Shown: piece by piece, positions 1 to 11,768 of the stretch
How the letters are laid out: every line of letters starts with the position of its first letter
Numbering within the stretch: the stretch's first letter is position 1
From: Chelonoidis abingdonii
Lineage: Eukaryota; Chordata; Testudines; Testudinidae
Assembly (NCBI RefSeq): GCF_003597395.2
Contig: NC_133770.1
Location: 198,423,737-198,487,736 of the forward strand
Reading direction: 5' to 3'
Length of the DNA: 64,000 bases
Position numbers and translations under genes: made by a program
Notes under the pieces: generated by a model
Told to the model about the DNA's origin: nothing
What the model saw: only the letters and a program-made list of their open reading frames with translations
Databases searched by the model: none

Positions 1-1340
1 ATTCAAGTTAGTATATAGTTGTTGTTGTTGTTGTTTTTTCCAAGTAAGAAGTCCTGCATTGAATTAAGTTTGGATTGTGAGGGATTCTGACAAGAAGTGG
101 ATGTATAGACACTATGATTACTTCCAGGCTGGGTTAAAATAGACAGTGGTCACAAATAAAATATCTCTATCAACCATTATAGCCCACTGGTATCTGAAAT
201 ATCACAATAATTCATTATGCTGCAAATAGGATATAATTGCAGTGGTAGTTGTTGGTAAACATAACTTCTTTATGGCCTGTACGGTATTTGTAGGTTTAGC
301 ATTTAGAATGATCTAATCATACTTTTTGAGACCACATATCCAGACTTTAACTATCAGTAAATATTTCACTGGTGGCTTTTCACTGTTCTCACTGATAAGT
401 AGTTTGTCACAAAAAGATGCTTTCTCCCTTCACAAATTATGTCCTTATTCATAACATACATAAACAGTACCTACAGTAGAAATCTTGTATACACTGACAT
501 TATAGCACTGCAATTATATTTAAGCATAACTAATAAAGTGATCATTGACAGTTTCTGTCAGCATCAAGTTCAAGACATCATTTTAAAGCTCAACTTTTTT
601 GTTTAATCTGGAAAATTACCACTATCCACACAGCATTATGCAGCCTGTGTTTCTAGTGAGTAGGTCTTTCTTCCTTTTTGAAAATCAAATTGTATGTTAT
701 CTAGTTTGCATGAAGACGATCTACTCTTTTATTCTGTTTTTTTTTTAAGGGTGTCTGGTGATTTCTACAACTGTAAACATGATTTAGTCGATGGAGGTGT
801 TGAAAATTTCAGCTGATTATTTTAAACCATAGATGGTATAATAATGTAGAATAATGACAAGCACTGAACAAAGCTTTAATCCCTTTTAATTTTTTTAAAT
901 TATTTTTCTACTAACATTTTGAGTTACTATGCCAGAAGTGATGTTGGGTACCACACAGTCTCAAATCTGACTTTTTCAGGCAGCTTTTTCTTGATTGTTT
1001 AAAAGAAGTGATGAGCCACTAATGGCTCTGAAGTAATATTGACTGAGAGTAACTAAAGGGAATGTTTATTTTATATAACACATTATTGCACTGTGGAGCC
1101 TACAATTAAGATAACATAAAGTGAAAAATACAGTATTTGCATTCTGATTAAAATAGAGAGGAGGACTTTCCTTTTCATTCCATTACAGAGAAATTCATGA
1201 CTTTGTTAGCTCAGCGGCAGTCCATCTGTTTTTCACAGTTGCCTTTTGTTGTCACATTTGAAAATTAAGGTGAAATAATAATAGAAATGTTGGCTTTTTT
1301 GGAGAGGGGAAAAATTACGAATTATACGGTGAGAATTTCA
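1..1340. other. AT-rich non-coding sequence
   Basis: No reading frame of note and no recognisable repeat, apart from a short (GTT)n run at about 18-36. The composition is AT-rich with scattered homopolymer runs, typical of vertebrate intergenic or intronic DNA. Confidence 0.6.
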
Positions 1341-1353
1341 ATTGCCTTCGGCA

Positions 1354-1416
1354 TTGGCCCAACTCTACTTCTGCTGAAGTCAATGATTGGCTGCAATGGA
1401 AGTGGAGTTTGGCCAG
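1354..1416. repeat. Short foldback (hairpin) repeat
   Basis: Two arms of about 29 bases, GGCCCAACTCTACTTC on the left and the reverse complement of GGAAGTGGAGTTTGGCC on the right, pair imperfectly around a centre near 1385. The core resembles a foldback motif I associate with reptile genomes, built on the words TGAAGTCAATG. The repeat reading is inference; the hairpin itself is visible. Confidence 0.4.
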
Positions 1417-1424
1417 CTTTGTAA

Positions 1425-1830
1425 CAGAGCACAACTGGCCCTCCTGGCTCCTGTCTCTGTTAGGCTCAGATAAAGTCACCCGGAGACCCTGGAGTTCAGG
1501 AACCACTGGTGCTTTAATTTACAAGTTTGTGATCCCGCCACCTTCTCACCATACAGCATACACAGTTCTGGGTTCCTTGTGGCTGAACCCAAGCGGGAAG
1601 GGCTTTCTCCCTCGCTTTCCTCCAGTCCACTTCCTTTGCTTCCTTCTTCCCAACCTCTTATATAGCCCTGGGCTAATTGGGCTAGCAGTTGGCTTTGATT
1701 CCCCAAATAGGCGCAGGTTCTTTCCAGCCAGCTCCATTTTATTTACCTAAATGAGGCTGGTGGCAGGGGGCTGATTCTGCAGTCTTGCAGCTCAGCACCC
1801 TCTCACACCTATAATTTTCAAGAGAATCAA
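1425..1830 (-). mobile_element. Probable antisense LTR or LTR fragment
   Basis: Read on the minus strand, this block has the order expected of a retroviral-type LTR: a U3-like stretch, a TATA box (TATATAAGAG, 1655-1664), about 140 bases of GA-rich sequence, then a poly(A)-type signal AATTAAAG near 1512-1519. Terminal TG/CA ends and a target duplication were not found, so the limits are approximate. It could instead be a different promoter-bearing repeat. Confidence 0.4.
1655..1664 (-). promoter_or_regulatory. TATA box of the LTR-like block
   Basis: The minus strand reads CTATATAAGAGG here, a near-consensus TATA box, placed about 140 bases upstream of a poly(A)-like signal. That spacing suits an LTR promoter rather than a host gene promoter. 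No open frame of interest follows it. Confidence 0.35.
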
Positions 1831-1946
1831 TTTTTAGGTAGACATTGATTAGTTCAGAGGTGTTTAAAGCACAAATGCTAAATACTGTTAAGTTGAACTT
1901 AAAAAATAAAAAAAACCCTCTCCCTATTTTGTAAGAGATTATTCAC

Positions 1947-2066
1947 TATTTGTGGTAGTGCCTAGGATGCCACTTATGGAGCAGGATCCCCTTGTGTGAT
2001 GCACTACAGAAGCAGAACAAAAAGATGGTCCCTGGCCCCTGCTCTAAAGAGTTTCCAATCTAAAAC
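1947..2066 (-). repeat. MIR/CORE-type SINE tail, antisense
   Basis: The order of words GTGGTAGTGCCTAGGATGCC, then GATGGTCCCTGGCCCC, then AGAGTTTCCAATCTAA matches the antisense of a widespread amniote SINE tail (sense strand: TTAGA..GGGACCATC..AGGCACTACC). Similar copies lie near 17.33, 18.38, 35.83, 46.92, 50.15 and 51.81 kb. The family name is from memory. Confidence 0.55.
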
Positions 2067-4840
2067 ACTACTCATGTCTCCATAATCCCTATTTTAAAGC
2101 ATAGGAATCTCTCAAAGTGGTATTTTTTTTTTACAAATGGAGACATTTTTTATGACGTGACCAGTGTCAGCCATCATCTAATCTTCAAGTTTCTGTCCTA
2201 CTTTCTGTCTGTCTCTGTGTCTCAAATATTATGGAGCCTCTGGTACCAACAAGCACTCCTATGGGTACTTGGAGATGTCGCTGGTGTTACTAGATGCTTA
2301 TGGGCAACATAAAATCCTTTTATCTGCAAGCTGAATAAGGGTTCATATTTTTGTAAAAAAGCCATTGACCTTCTATTTGGCTACCATCTGATCTCCAACT
2401 GGTCCAGAGACTGTAGATGACAACCCGCCACATGGAGAAATTTTGTAATTCAAGAAACAGCTTGGGGATGGGGGGAGGGAGATAGTTAATCCTAATTTTG
2501 GAATTTGTATTTAAAAAGTAGATTTTTTTTCAATGAGAGGAAGAGGTTATGAGTGAGAAGGAGCTTGCTTTACAAAACAGAGTTCCTTTTTGAAGTTTAA
2601 CAAGATGATCATTCAAATTCCGTAAACAAATTCACACTACTTTGATGTTAGAGAACTTTCTTTGGCTCTGGTCTTGGAAAGACCTTAAAGAATTGACTGT
2701 AGAGGGATTCCTTGTGTGCAAAAAGTTACTCATGTGGGATTGAGGCCTTAGTAAGAATTTACTTCATGTGTCCCATTATTTTTTTTGTTTTAAATAGTCT
2801 TTCATGTTTTATTTAGTGGTCTGATTGTTTGTTTCTAGTTGAAGAGGTTAAATATTTAGTGGAAATAAAAGAGGAAATTACAGCCATAAATTTAGCCATG
2901 GATTGATTTTTATTGAGAAATAATCCTTCTGTTTGTTCTCCATATATATTAGGGCTTATTTCTAATCTTGGAACCCAAAGCCTTTAAAATTGCTTTAGAT
3001 TTATTTTTTAATTTTCTTTTGCAGATTGGCATGGCTATCCAATATCCGATTCAATGTTACTAGAACTGTAATTTTAACGCTAAACATCTGAGAAAGATTA
3101 AATGAGATATTCAGGTTCATATTTTCTTTAAAAATTGCAGTGGCAACATTCCCATTCTTTGTATTAGTTCTTTTGTCCTAATTTGCAAATTATTTGTTAC
3201 AATCATTGTGAATATGGGACAAGCAGAAACTTGTAGTGGATAAGAAGCCAGATATTTAACATTTTGCCATCTGTGTATATGTTTTAATAAAGATGGAAAT
3301 TACTTAGATAGTATTTTCGTGAATACAGAATTGTAGTTGATAGAAATTAGGACATTGTCTCGAGTTTAAATCCCAGATTATATATTTTTTTCAGAGTTGA
3401 TTAGGGGATTTGGCCTCACACTCACATTGTTTTTGTCCTATATTTAAAATGGACAACATATAGAAAACTCACCTCTTTTCCTAAACTGGCATCCCTTCTT
3501 CTGTTGTCTTCCCTTTCTCAGTTCAGTCAGTCAGCTAAAATGGTGGTACTTTTGATTTTGAGACATAAACAAATTCCCGGATTATAGGTTGCCTTTTGTT
3601 ACAGCACTTTCTTCTCCACTGTTCCCACCTACAGAGATTTTTGAACTATAAGTATCACAAATTACAGAGCAGCCTATCCTTGGCTTCATTTCTATGGCAA
3701 GTATGGGGTATGTACAAGAACCTCAGATTAGGCCCACCAGGCTATTATTTGACCAAATATTGCATGTGTTAGAATAATTGACATAATTCTACTTCAGTAC
3801 TTTTAAACTGTCATTTCAGCCTCCCTGACTGGTAGTCATTAGAGCAAGAGTGAAAAAGAATGCATCTCCTGTCATGTGTTTTACACAGCTTGTGATTAAA
3901 AGCCATAAAACCATTATATCTAAACTTTGAGTAAGTACATCTGGCCCTTGCTTCAGTGTATTTATATTACTGTGTATTGGGAACATCTAATGATTGTTCA
4001 GTAACTACCTCATCAGCGTTAATAGTATTAAAACTATAGTAAGTGTATCATTGTATAACCAGTCTTTCTCCTAAAATAATTATATCCTAATGTGAATGTG
4101 TCCATTTCATGTCCAGCGTGAATTACTGCTTTCCTTCTGTTTCCTTTCCTTTCATGCAGAAGGGTGAAGGTTATTGGAATAACAGGCATACCTTCAAGTA
4201 CAAACAAATGTATTTACAAAACCAAGAGGAAAGGAACAGGTTTGAATCTCTAATTCAGGTTCATTTTAGGCAATATATTCTCTGAAGTCCCTTAGGGAAT
4301 ATCAAGAGACATCCACATTGGATGTTTCTTTCAGGATTTGAGTTTCATAACAAATAAAGTAATGTTGTGTCGGGTGGTTCACAGCTGATCAGAGGGATGT
4401 GCCATCTATGGGGTGGGATGTGTGTGGCATAATGTGTGTTTATATATAAAAAATATGGGATTTGGGCAATATGAGGGAAGTGAGGGATGATGTGGAATTT
4501 CAATTCTTGTCTCTTGCCTCCTTGACAAGCAATTGACACTTCCTATGCATTTCTTATGCGTCCATGGAAGATTACTAGGACCAGTTCTGCTTAGCAATTT
4601 TGGTGTAAATCTCCCTGACCCTTGTACCCACCCCTTTTCTGTTCTCTCTGCCAATCTCAGTTCCTTGGCCCAATTGCCCAGTCACATGCCACTCTCTATC
4701 CCTTCAACAGGATGACCATCTCCTTACACACTTAGCTCTAATGTGTAGGGAAAAAAATCTGCATGATCACGTGGGACTTCAGTTTGAGTGGCATATGCTG
4801 GAGGTCTCATGCTGCCAATTCTAAGCATCCTTAGAGTTTC
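2067..4840. other. AT-rich non-coding sequence
   Basis: No gene, RNA gene or clear transposable element was seen. Reading frames are short and on both strands, as expected by chance. Sequences of this kind may hold old repeats too diverged to recognise by eye. Confidence 0.55.
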
Positions 4841-5032
4841 TAAATATTAAAGATGACAATTTCCTAACTCAAAAAGTGCTGCAGCCTACATGGGGGGCAA
4901 GGGGGGATTCTTTAATGGACCTTGTTGTAACAGATAGAGAAACTGATCACAGGCCTAAAAATTAATGGCACTTTTTGGTATAAGTGATCATGACTTGATC
5001 ACATTTATAATGTGCCAGCAAACTAAAGTAAA
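4840..5032 (+). pseudogene. LINE endonuclease (APE) remnant, CR1/L3-like
   Basis: Plus-strand frames spell DSLMDLVVTDRE (from about 4898) and, after a frameshift, SDHDLITFIMCQQTKVKT (about 4987-5040). Serine-aspartate-histidine followed by hydrophobic residues is the C-terminal catalytic signature of the AP-like endonuclease of jockey-superfamily LINEs (CR1, L2, L3), and an LLDL(V/L)xTN-like motif normally precedes it, as in the CR1 copy at 15.7 kb. Only this short part survives, with at least one frameshift. The subfamily is uncertain. Confidence 0.6.
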
Positions 5033-5083
5033 AACCAGCAAATCTATGTGTGCTTTCAATAGCCACCTGAGGTGGCTTCTGGG

Positions 5084-5610
5084 AACCACCTGAGGTAAGC
5101 ACTGCCTGCACTGCAAACCCTAGCCCTAAGCCCCCTCTCACACCCAAACTCCCTCCCAGAGCCTGCACCCCAACCCCGTTCCACACCCCAACCATCTGCC
5201 CCAGTCCTGGGACCCCTCCTGCACCCAAACTCCCTGCCAGATCCCGCAGTCCCTCCCACACTCCAAACCCCTTGGCCCCAGCCCAGAGCCTCCTCCTGCA
5301 CACCAAACCTCTCATCCCAGGCCCTGCACCACAGCCTGCACCCCCAGCCGGAGTTCTCACTCCCCATGCCCCAACCCCTGCCCCAGCCTGGAAAACCCCC
5401 CACATCCTGAACCCCTTATTTGTGGCCCCAGCCCAGAGCCTGCATCCCCAGCCAGAGCCCTCACCTCCTGCTGCACCCCAACCCCCTGCCCAGCCCAGTA
5501 AAAATGAGCAAGGGTTTGGGGGAGGGAGGGATGGAGTGAGCAGAGGCAGGGCCTCAGAGAAGGGGCAGGGAAAGGGTGTTTGGTTTTCTGCACTCGGAAA
5601 GTTGGCAACC
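5084..5610 (+). repeat. GC-rich, minisatellite-like dispersed repeat
   Basis: A C-rich run of degenerate units close to CCTGCACCCCAACCCC and CCCAGCCCAGAGCC, repeated many times, ending in a G-rich part and GAAAGTTGGCAACCCTA. Long frames on both strands are proline- or glycine-rich products of this composition, not genes. A related block on the other strand lies at 46.07-46.9 kb and ends in GGGAGGGTTGGCAAC, which supports a dispersed family. Confidence 0.6.
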
Positions 5611-5701
5611 CTATCACCAAGAGAAGTTGGTCCAATAAAAGAGATTACTTCACCCATCTTGTCATTCTAATATCCTGAGACCAACATGGCTACAACCATA
5701 C
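5611..5701 (+). repeat. Penelope-like element 3' tail fragment
   Basis: ACCAAGAGAAGTTGGTCCAA and the following sequence recur, on the minus strand, at about 6797-6823 next to a Penelope-like coding remnant. This is therefore probably a separate 3' tail fragment of the same family, abutting the GC-rich repeat. AATAAA occurs at 5635-5640. Family assignment is inference from the shared tail. Confidence 0.45.
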
Positions 5702-6754
5702 TTCCCTAAGTGTCCTTTTGAGCTCTTAAGCATGGTATGTTTCATTCATTGCAACTGATTTTGGGAAGACTATACAACTTTTTACATTAACAAAGCCAAC
5801 ACTAAGGTCTATAGATTAATCAATGGACCATGTGTCTGTGTGTGCATGCATCTGCACATTTGTGTGTGTTTAATTTCACAGTTTAAATGAAATAATGCAA
5901 TGTGTGATACTCAAAATATTTTCTATCCCTAGAAGTCAGATTTGGATCTCTCCTGATTAGATTTGAAAGAAATATTTCTTTACTTGAATAGACTGAGTTT
6001 CAAATTTTGACCTGTGCCAACTCATTTGCTTCCTACCCATTTCCAGATTTTAACTATAGTTAAGCTTTTTTTCTCACACCAGAATTATTGATTGTGCTTC
6101 ATTACCAAAAGGCACTGAATCATCATGTCACTTTTACAAGATGTTTGCACAAGAAAGAGAGATGATAGTAGCAATCTAAAATAACAGAGTAGGTCTTACT
6201 CTCTCTCAGTAATTTTGAAACAGTCATCCTTGAATAAAATGATTGTTGTTCTTAAACTGACCTGCAGAGTCTTATAGTGACTTTGAATTTAATTATTTAG
6301 CACACAAAGTAGGAATTGTAATTGTTAACCTATTCAATAATAAATGAACAACAAGAATCAGTGCAGAGATAGAGGTGGTGCCTTGTATTGAACTAACTAG
6401 AAAATCTGATAAAGGCTACCAGCTTTAAAGAATACCATTCTCTCCATCAGGCCATAGGTATGTAGCAAAAAAGAGCAGCATATATAAAGATTCTAGCTAG
6501 ATGCTGCACTCATAAATGAAATGAGAGGAACTTGATCAAAGAGAGTATGTACTCAGGAATAAATGCAAGTCTTGAGTGTAGCATTTCCTAGGCTACTCTG
6601 ATTTGCAGTGGGCGGGGGAAGGTTAGACTCAAATCAAAATGAAACCACAGGTTAAAACAAGAGCCCAGATTCTGAATTCGTTACTGGGAATATTGAGGTC
6701 AGAAGGAATGGAAGATAGGGCCCTAGATTAGAATTTGTGATGGGCAAACCCTGC
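5702..6754. other. AT-rich non-coding sequence
   Basis: Nothing recognisable apart from a TG-rich patch near 5830-5870. No frame looks like a gene. Confidence 0.5.
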
Positions 6755-7203
6755 AAAGTTGGGGGATTCCTTTTATTTCAGATAGGTTCCCAGAAGTTGG
6801 GGCCAACTTCTCTTGGTGAGAGAGTCAGGTTTTCAAGCTACACAGAGCTCTTCCTCAGGTCTGGGAAAGGTAGTTAGTGTCACAGCTAAATACAAGATTG
6901 CACAGATAGTTTATCGTAAATAGTTAGTGCATTTTCTAGAGGAACTTTCAAGCTGAAGTGGCCTAACACCCCTCCAGTCATAAGACAAAAAGGGGAGTTA
7001 GTCACTAACAGATTGTTGTAATAAGCCGTAAATCCAATGTCTTTATTGTCACCATGATTTTTAGTTTCAAATAAAGTCATGAATTTAAATTCCCAAGCTA
7101 ATCTTTTGAACGTGTTGTGCAGGTTTTCTTTGGGGATGAGGACTGATAGATCAGATACAGAGTGATGTCTTTGTGAAAAGTGTTCACCCACTGGTGACAT
7201 GCA
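6755..7203 (-). pseudogene. Penelope-like retroelement, GIY-YIG region remnant
   Basis: A minus-strand frame of about 104 codons (6886-7200) reads VGEHFSQRHHSVSDLSVLI, then WEFKFMTLFETKNHG and DIGFTAYYNN. The pattern (G-x-HF-x(6)-HS-x2-DL-x-V-x-I, then WE-x-K-x2-TLF-x-T) matches my memory of the C-terminal part of Penelope-like elements, where the GIY-YIG endonuclease sits after the reverse transcriptase. Downstream on the minus strand come the tail words shared with 5.61-5.70 kb. The N-terminal reverse transcriptase is absent, so this is a 5'-truncated copy. An unrelated reptile repeat with a decayed frame is the alternative. Confidence 0.5.
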
Positions 7204-7552
7204 GACATGCCAAACTGGTGGAAAAAACTGCAGAAATTAGGTTTGCTTTTGGCTTAATTGGCTTGTGAGTTGCTTGTTGGCTAGTTATTTGGCTTGTAGC
7301 TTGTTCCTTGTTGCTTCTTTTTTTTTTTATCAGCTCCTGGCAAGCAGGGACAAGGGGGAGAGAGAGTCAGGGGTGCACAGCAGGCCCACCACAGTCTCAG
7401 ACTGCATGCTGAGGGGATGTAGTCACATAGATTGTTGGGGTTCTTAGCGGTTGGCTTGTTTTGGCCTTGTTTTGAAATGGAATTAGCTTGATTTTTGGCT
7501 TATTGTGAAAGTTGGGGTGCTTATTCACCGTGTAAAAGTTTGCAGCTGTGGT
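7204..7552 (+). repeat. Dispersed repeat, copy 1 (partner at 47.99-48.31 kb)
   Basis: Starts GACATGCCAAAC, contains GGCTTGTGAGTTGCTTGTTGG, a T-rich run, GGGGTGCACAGCAGGCC, and ends near GTGAAAGTTGGGGTGCTTA. The reverse complement of 47989-48307 follows the same order throughout. No terminal inverted repeats, no poly(A) tail and no coding capacity were seen. The class is unknown to me. Confidence 0.65.
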
Positions 7553-8843
7553 GAAATGTAGTTTTTGTCTTATCATTTTCCTGTGTGAGGTCTTATTATG
7601 AGCCTCACTCTTCTCATGTACTCTCTGCTTCCATGTAGATTACTAGTGACGGAGAAAGAGTACGTAGGCAATTGCTGCTCCAGCACTTTGATACTTAATG
7701 AAACTAGCATCACATCCACCAAAAAAATGAAAATTATGAAAGGTTACTTTAAACAAGAGAAGATAAACTGTAAAAAACATAAAGTGAAGTGGTGTGCTTA
7801 GTGTGTGTGATAATAGATTTAAATAGTCCCATGTGATAATTCAAAGTTCTTAGACAGCCCCAAATCAAGGCTTCCTTTTCTCTTTAATTGTCCTGTGCAT
7901 CATATTTAGAGCTAATCAGCAACTTATAGTGCTAGGTTTCATGAATCTTTGTTCTTTAATAATAATAATAACAATAATGATGTACTTATGTTAATTGTAT
8001 TGATTTTTTTAAAAAAATATTCCCCAAATAAGTAGCAATCTAAAGGTGAAAAGGGGGCTATTGACAAGCATGAGAGATGGGCAATTGCTGGTTAGAAAAT
8101 AATGGAGATATAAAAGCTTCCCTGTTTATACTGTTAATGGAGTTTTACAGGCTATTAAACCTGATGATGGGAATGAGGCCAGACATCTTTGGTTTATGTT
8201 ATTTTTTACTAGAATATGAATTCTGTAAATGAATTGGAAACCCTAGGGATCGTTTTTCTGCATAACACTGATCTCCTGTAAACTTTCCTCCAATGTTGGC
8301 CCTTCCATAAAATTGAACATACGCAAGCAGAGGTTGAAAGGAATGGGGACAGAAAGTAATCAGTAGCACTTTTTGGTTTTCAACCCTCATTGCCATGCCC
8401 CCAATCCAGCCTGGAAATCTATAATGTTCTGCCATTGATTGTGTACTCTTCCTCCTCTCCGTGTTTTCTCTCCTGTTTCATCCTTTTGCACAGTCTTCCC
8501 CCTGAACTCCATGGGTAAACTCTTGGACTCATGGAAGTCTATGGCAAAACTCTCACTGGCTTTAGAGGGGTAAGGATTTCATCCTCTATCCCTCCCTTCA
8601 AACTGCCTGCAATACCTGAGTGTGCCTCTATCCATTCATGTCTGTTGTACATAGTGAGGACAACTTTCTCACGTTGCTAAACAGCAGAATGTCGGTCTCC
8701 ACATTTTCTACTGATTCATATTCCAATTAGATTTGGATTTGGGTCTGGTTATCCTTCACCAAAAATTCAGGAGCAGAACCCCATTTAAAGCCCTGCCATG
8801 ATATATAGCAGTCAAGAAAGTAAGTGTGCAACCATTATTTTCC
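7553..8843. other. AT-rich non-coding sequence
   Basis: Contains a short (AAT)n run near 7955-7980 and otherwise nothing I can name. Frames are short. Confidence 0.5.
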
Positions 8844-9013
8844 TCATTTTTGAAAGCATTCATACCTCTGACTGCTAATGCAGCAGCCTCCAGAGATGTC
8901 CAACAGCATTGCCTTTTGCTGCTGGGCACTTTAAAGATTAATTGTACATGGCATGCTGTAAAATTGCTATCTAGAAAACAAAATTAATAATCCTTCCGAG
9001 TTTCTATCAGGCA
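8844..9013 (+). repeat. 170-bp segment with a near-identical inverted partner
   Basis: Compared base by base with the reverse complement of 19608-19777, I count about seven mismatches in 170 positions. The first roughly 100 bases, from TCATTTTTGAAAGC through GGCACTTTAAAGATTAAT, are identical. Sequence outside these limits does not match. No tail, terminal repeat or conserved frame is visible. It may be a young dispersed repeat or a duplicated conserved non-coding segment. Confidence 0.75.
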
Positions 9014-9325
9014 GGGGACTCAGGGCAGGGAATTGGGGAGCAGGGTGCAGGAGGGGTTGGGATCTGGCCCTGAGTTGCTTGAGGAAGTGCTGCGGCCCCT
9101 GGGGGACGGGTAGGTTGGAGGGCTCTGCATGTGCTGCCCTTGCTGCACCTCCACGTTCCTCTCCCGAAGCTCCCACTGGCCGCGTTTCCCTGTTCCCGGC
9201 CAATGGGACCTGCGGGGGGCGGTGCCTGGAGGCAAGGGCAATGCACAGAGAGCAAAGGCAACGCTTCTGAAGGTGGGGCCCATGGCGCAATGGGGGGCAA
9301 TCACACGGGCCGTAGTTTGACCCCA
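9014..9325 (+). repeat. GC-rich dispersed repeat
   Basis: An abrupt GC-rich insert in AT-rich DNA. It carries CCCGGCCAATGGGACC, GGAGGCAAGGGCAATGCACA and nearby C-rich stretches. The words CCCGGCCAATGGGA and a following CACAGAGA also occur at 46.63-46.70 kb, so the two blocks share a family. All six frames give open but compositionally biased proteins that I do not accept as genes. Confidence 0.5.
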
Positions 9326-11740
9326 CCCATACTAAAGGATGCTGCTGTATGCTGCTTTGATTTCAGTGTTAAGCTTTTTCCCCAGTGCAAATATCCCAGT
9401 ATCCAGGAGCTCCTTTTGTATTTTGTGACTTCAATTACAATACATCAGCTGAAGGCTATAGGCTCCTGGAAATTTTCTGGTATATTGCAAGATTGTAGAT
9501 TTAGTTTTTAAGTGGCTTTTTGATACTAGCAGTGCCCTCAACATGATTGTTTAACTTACTTTAGCTGCAAATAAAAATCATGTTTGGGAAATTGTTTATC
9601 TGACATTTGAATGAAATGGCCATTGGGCAATTCCTCTCAACTGTGCTTTTCACTCTGTAACTTTTGGTATGGAACAAGTCCTTAATGCTGACTGTCTCTC
9701 CTGCCACTTGGTGTGCGGCATGAATGATTCCAGACAAAGCTGGGAAATGCAATTTTTCTTGTTGTTTGTAATGCATGTAGTCTCTTACATAGCCATAAGT
9801 TTCGTATCCATACAGGAGAGATGTCACAATGGTTACCGGATATACTTTAATCTTAATATGGGATTTGATATCATGTTTATTCTATACACTTTTTTAGGAT
9901 TTCACAAAAGCTCTGCATAGCTACAACTTCATAATTAATTATTATTTTGTTGGCAAATGTGGTGTTATTTCAGTGCTGAAGTGCTATAAGCTCTGTGACA
10001 TCTATGTCAATTGTAGGAATGACAAATTGCAGCAAATTAGCAAGTTAGCAGCAATGTGCAAATGTTTTATTTTATGGTACCCAGCTGTTTCTGTGGTGCA
10101 AAGTCCATGGGAGTGTCTTGCCTACTTAAGCAATGAAGTGGTGACAGTCAGTTCCTGAAAGGGCCGGACAACTGAGGTGTCTATCCCTACCCCCAATTCT
10201 ATGACTATGCCTAGCTTAATTGCCAGAAATAGTAGTCAAGTAATTGGGAATGACATAATGGTAAGCGGTGCTGATGTGCAGTGCTAGCTTTTTACAACAT
10301 CTCTGTTCATGAGAAACCTCAAAATGCTGTGAGGGCCAAAAATTTGATCTGTCAGCCAAGAGTAAGAGACAAGGCCAAACTTCCAACTTCTGCACACAGG
10401 GTAAGAGTAAGGGAGTTACATATCCACTCTTCTTCCTCATCATGAGAAGTTGCAAGACAACTTACTGCAGCTTGGTGCTCCAGTAAGAGAAGAAAGTGGG
10501 TTGGGAATCCATGGAGGGCTGCTTGGGGAAAAATGCTATTTAGATGTATTTTCTGCTAACCCTTACCCATAGAATATTTCTCATTGGGTCTGGCCATCCT
10601 CAGAATCATATGACTAAATGTACAGTCAGTTTTTCTTAGCCTCTTGGGCTTACATGCCCACAAGGTGCCTTCTAAACCAGTCATGATTTGGCCCTGGCAT
10701 TACACAGTGCTTTGCAGTTGTAGAGAAATGATTAAGAACCTTCTGTCTATGGATAATCTGTGTGCACTTCCACAGTCATCAGCAAAACATTCTTGGTAGA
10801 TGCCTTTGTGTTGGCTTTGGCTTGCCCTTTCCAAAATTCACATAGCTCAGCATCTGAGTCACAGACAGCAGATGCACGAAGATCTGATCTCCCTGCTATT
10901 TGCCAAAACTGGAGATACACAGGGCAATGCACAGTTGTCCTTGACATCACTGAGGATGGGTTTTGCCATTTAGATTTTTTCCTCTCGGAGATTACCTTTT
11001 CAAATATGTCATTGTAAAAATGAAAGACAAAACATATTGGGCCAGGAGGGTCCGTGATCCTCTCCTGCTCAGTCTATCAAAAGCTTTTTGTCATACTGAT
11101 AAATACCAAATATAGATTTGTGTTTTGTTCTTGGCACTCTTCTAGAATTTGTCAAATTTAATAGCTCTTTTCAATGCTGTTTCATTTATCTTGGAATCCA
11201 TAATCATTTCCATGTGAAATGGCATGATTGAAGAATAACTTTAGCATTTACTCTGGATAAAATGTTGTCTGCTATTGATTAAGGAGAAGTGCCTCTATAA
11301 TTACAGCAATCAAATCTATCAGCCCTCTTTTTTAAAAGAGGCATCGGTTGTAAACCTGAGGAATAGTTTGTTCTTCCTGTTGGGGAGGGGATCTGCGTGT
11401 CTCAGGGAAATGACAATATGAAATAAAACCTTTTACCGCTCCAACACTGGTTTGTTTGGCTCTAATTTAATGGTAAGCCAAGTCATTTCCCTTATAGGTG
11501 GTTATGTAAAATGAATCAGTAATCTCATTCTAGGCTAAGGGAACCCCTCATTAAAACCACCATGACCACATTTGATTACTTAGCACCTTGTTGGCAGTCT
11601 CCATAGTGGGGTTGAATAAGCATGAAGATGAAGATTGTTTTTGTGCTGAGAAGCTATCCCCACACCTCTCCTAGCTCATCATCCATAAGAGCAGGGATGC
11701 AATGTCACTCCATGGATTGCTTATTCCCTCTATTTACATG
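9326..11740. other. Non-coding sequence
   Basis: No gene, structural RNA or transposable element recognised. Frames of 60-85 codons occur on both strands at 10.75-11.0 kb and overlap each other, without recognisable motifs or plausible splice context. Confidence 0.5.
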
Positions 11741-11768
11741 CAAAAATAAATAAATACATAAATAACCC

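Noticed and set aside
4962..5657. 231-codon minus-strand frame, glycine- and alanine-rich
   Set aside because: It lies over the degenerate C-rich array, has equally long frames in other registers, and no domain. Compositional artefact.
8967..9511. Several overlapping 60-126-codon frames
   Set aside because: Open in nearly every frame over a GC-rich repeat, which argues against any one being a gene.
10747..11017. Facing frames of 67 and 85 codons
   Set aside because: They overlap on opposite strands, lack motifs and show no splice or promoter context.
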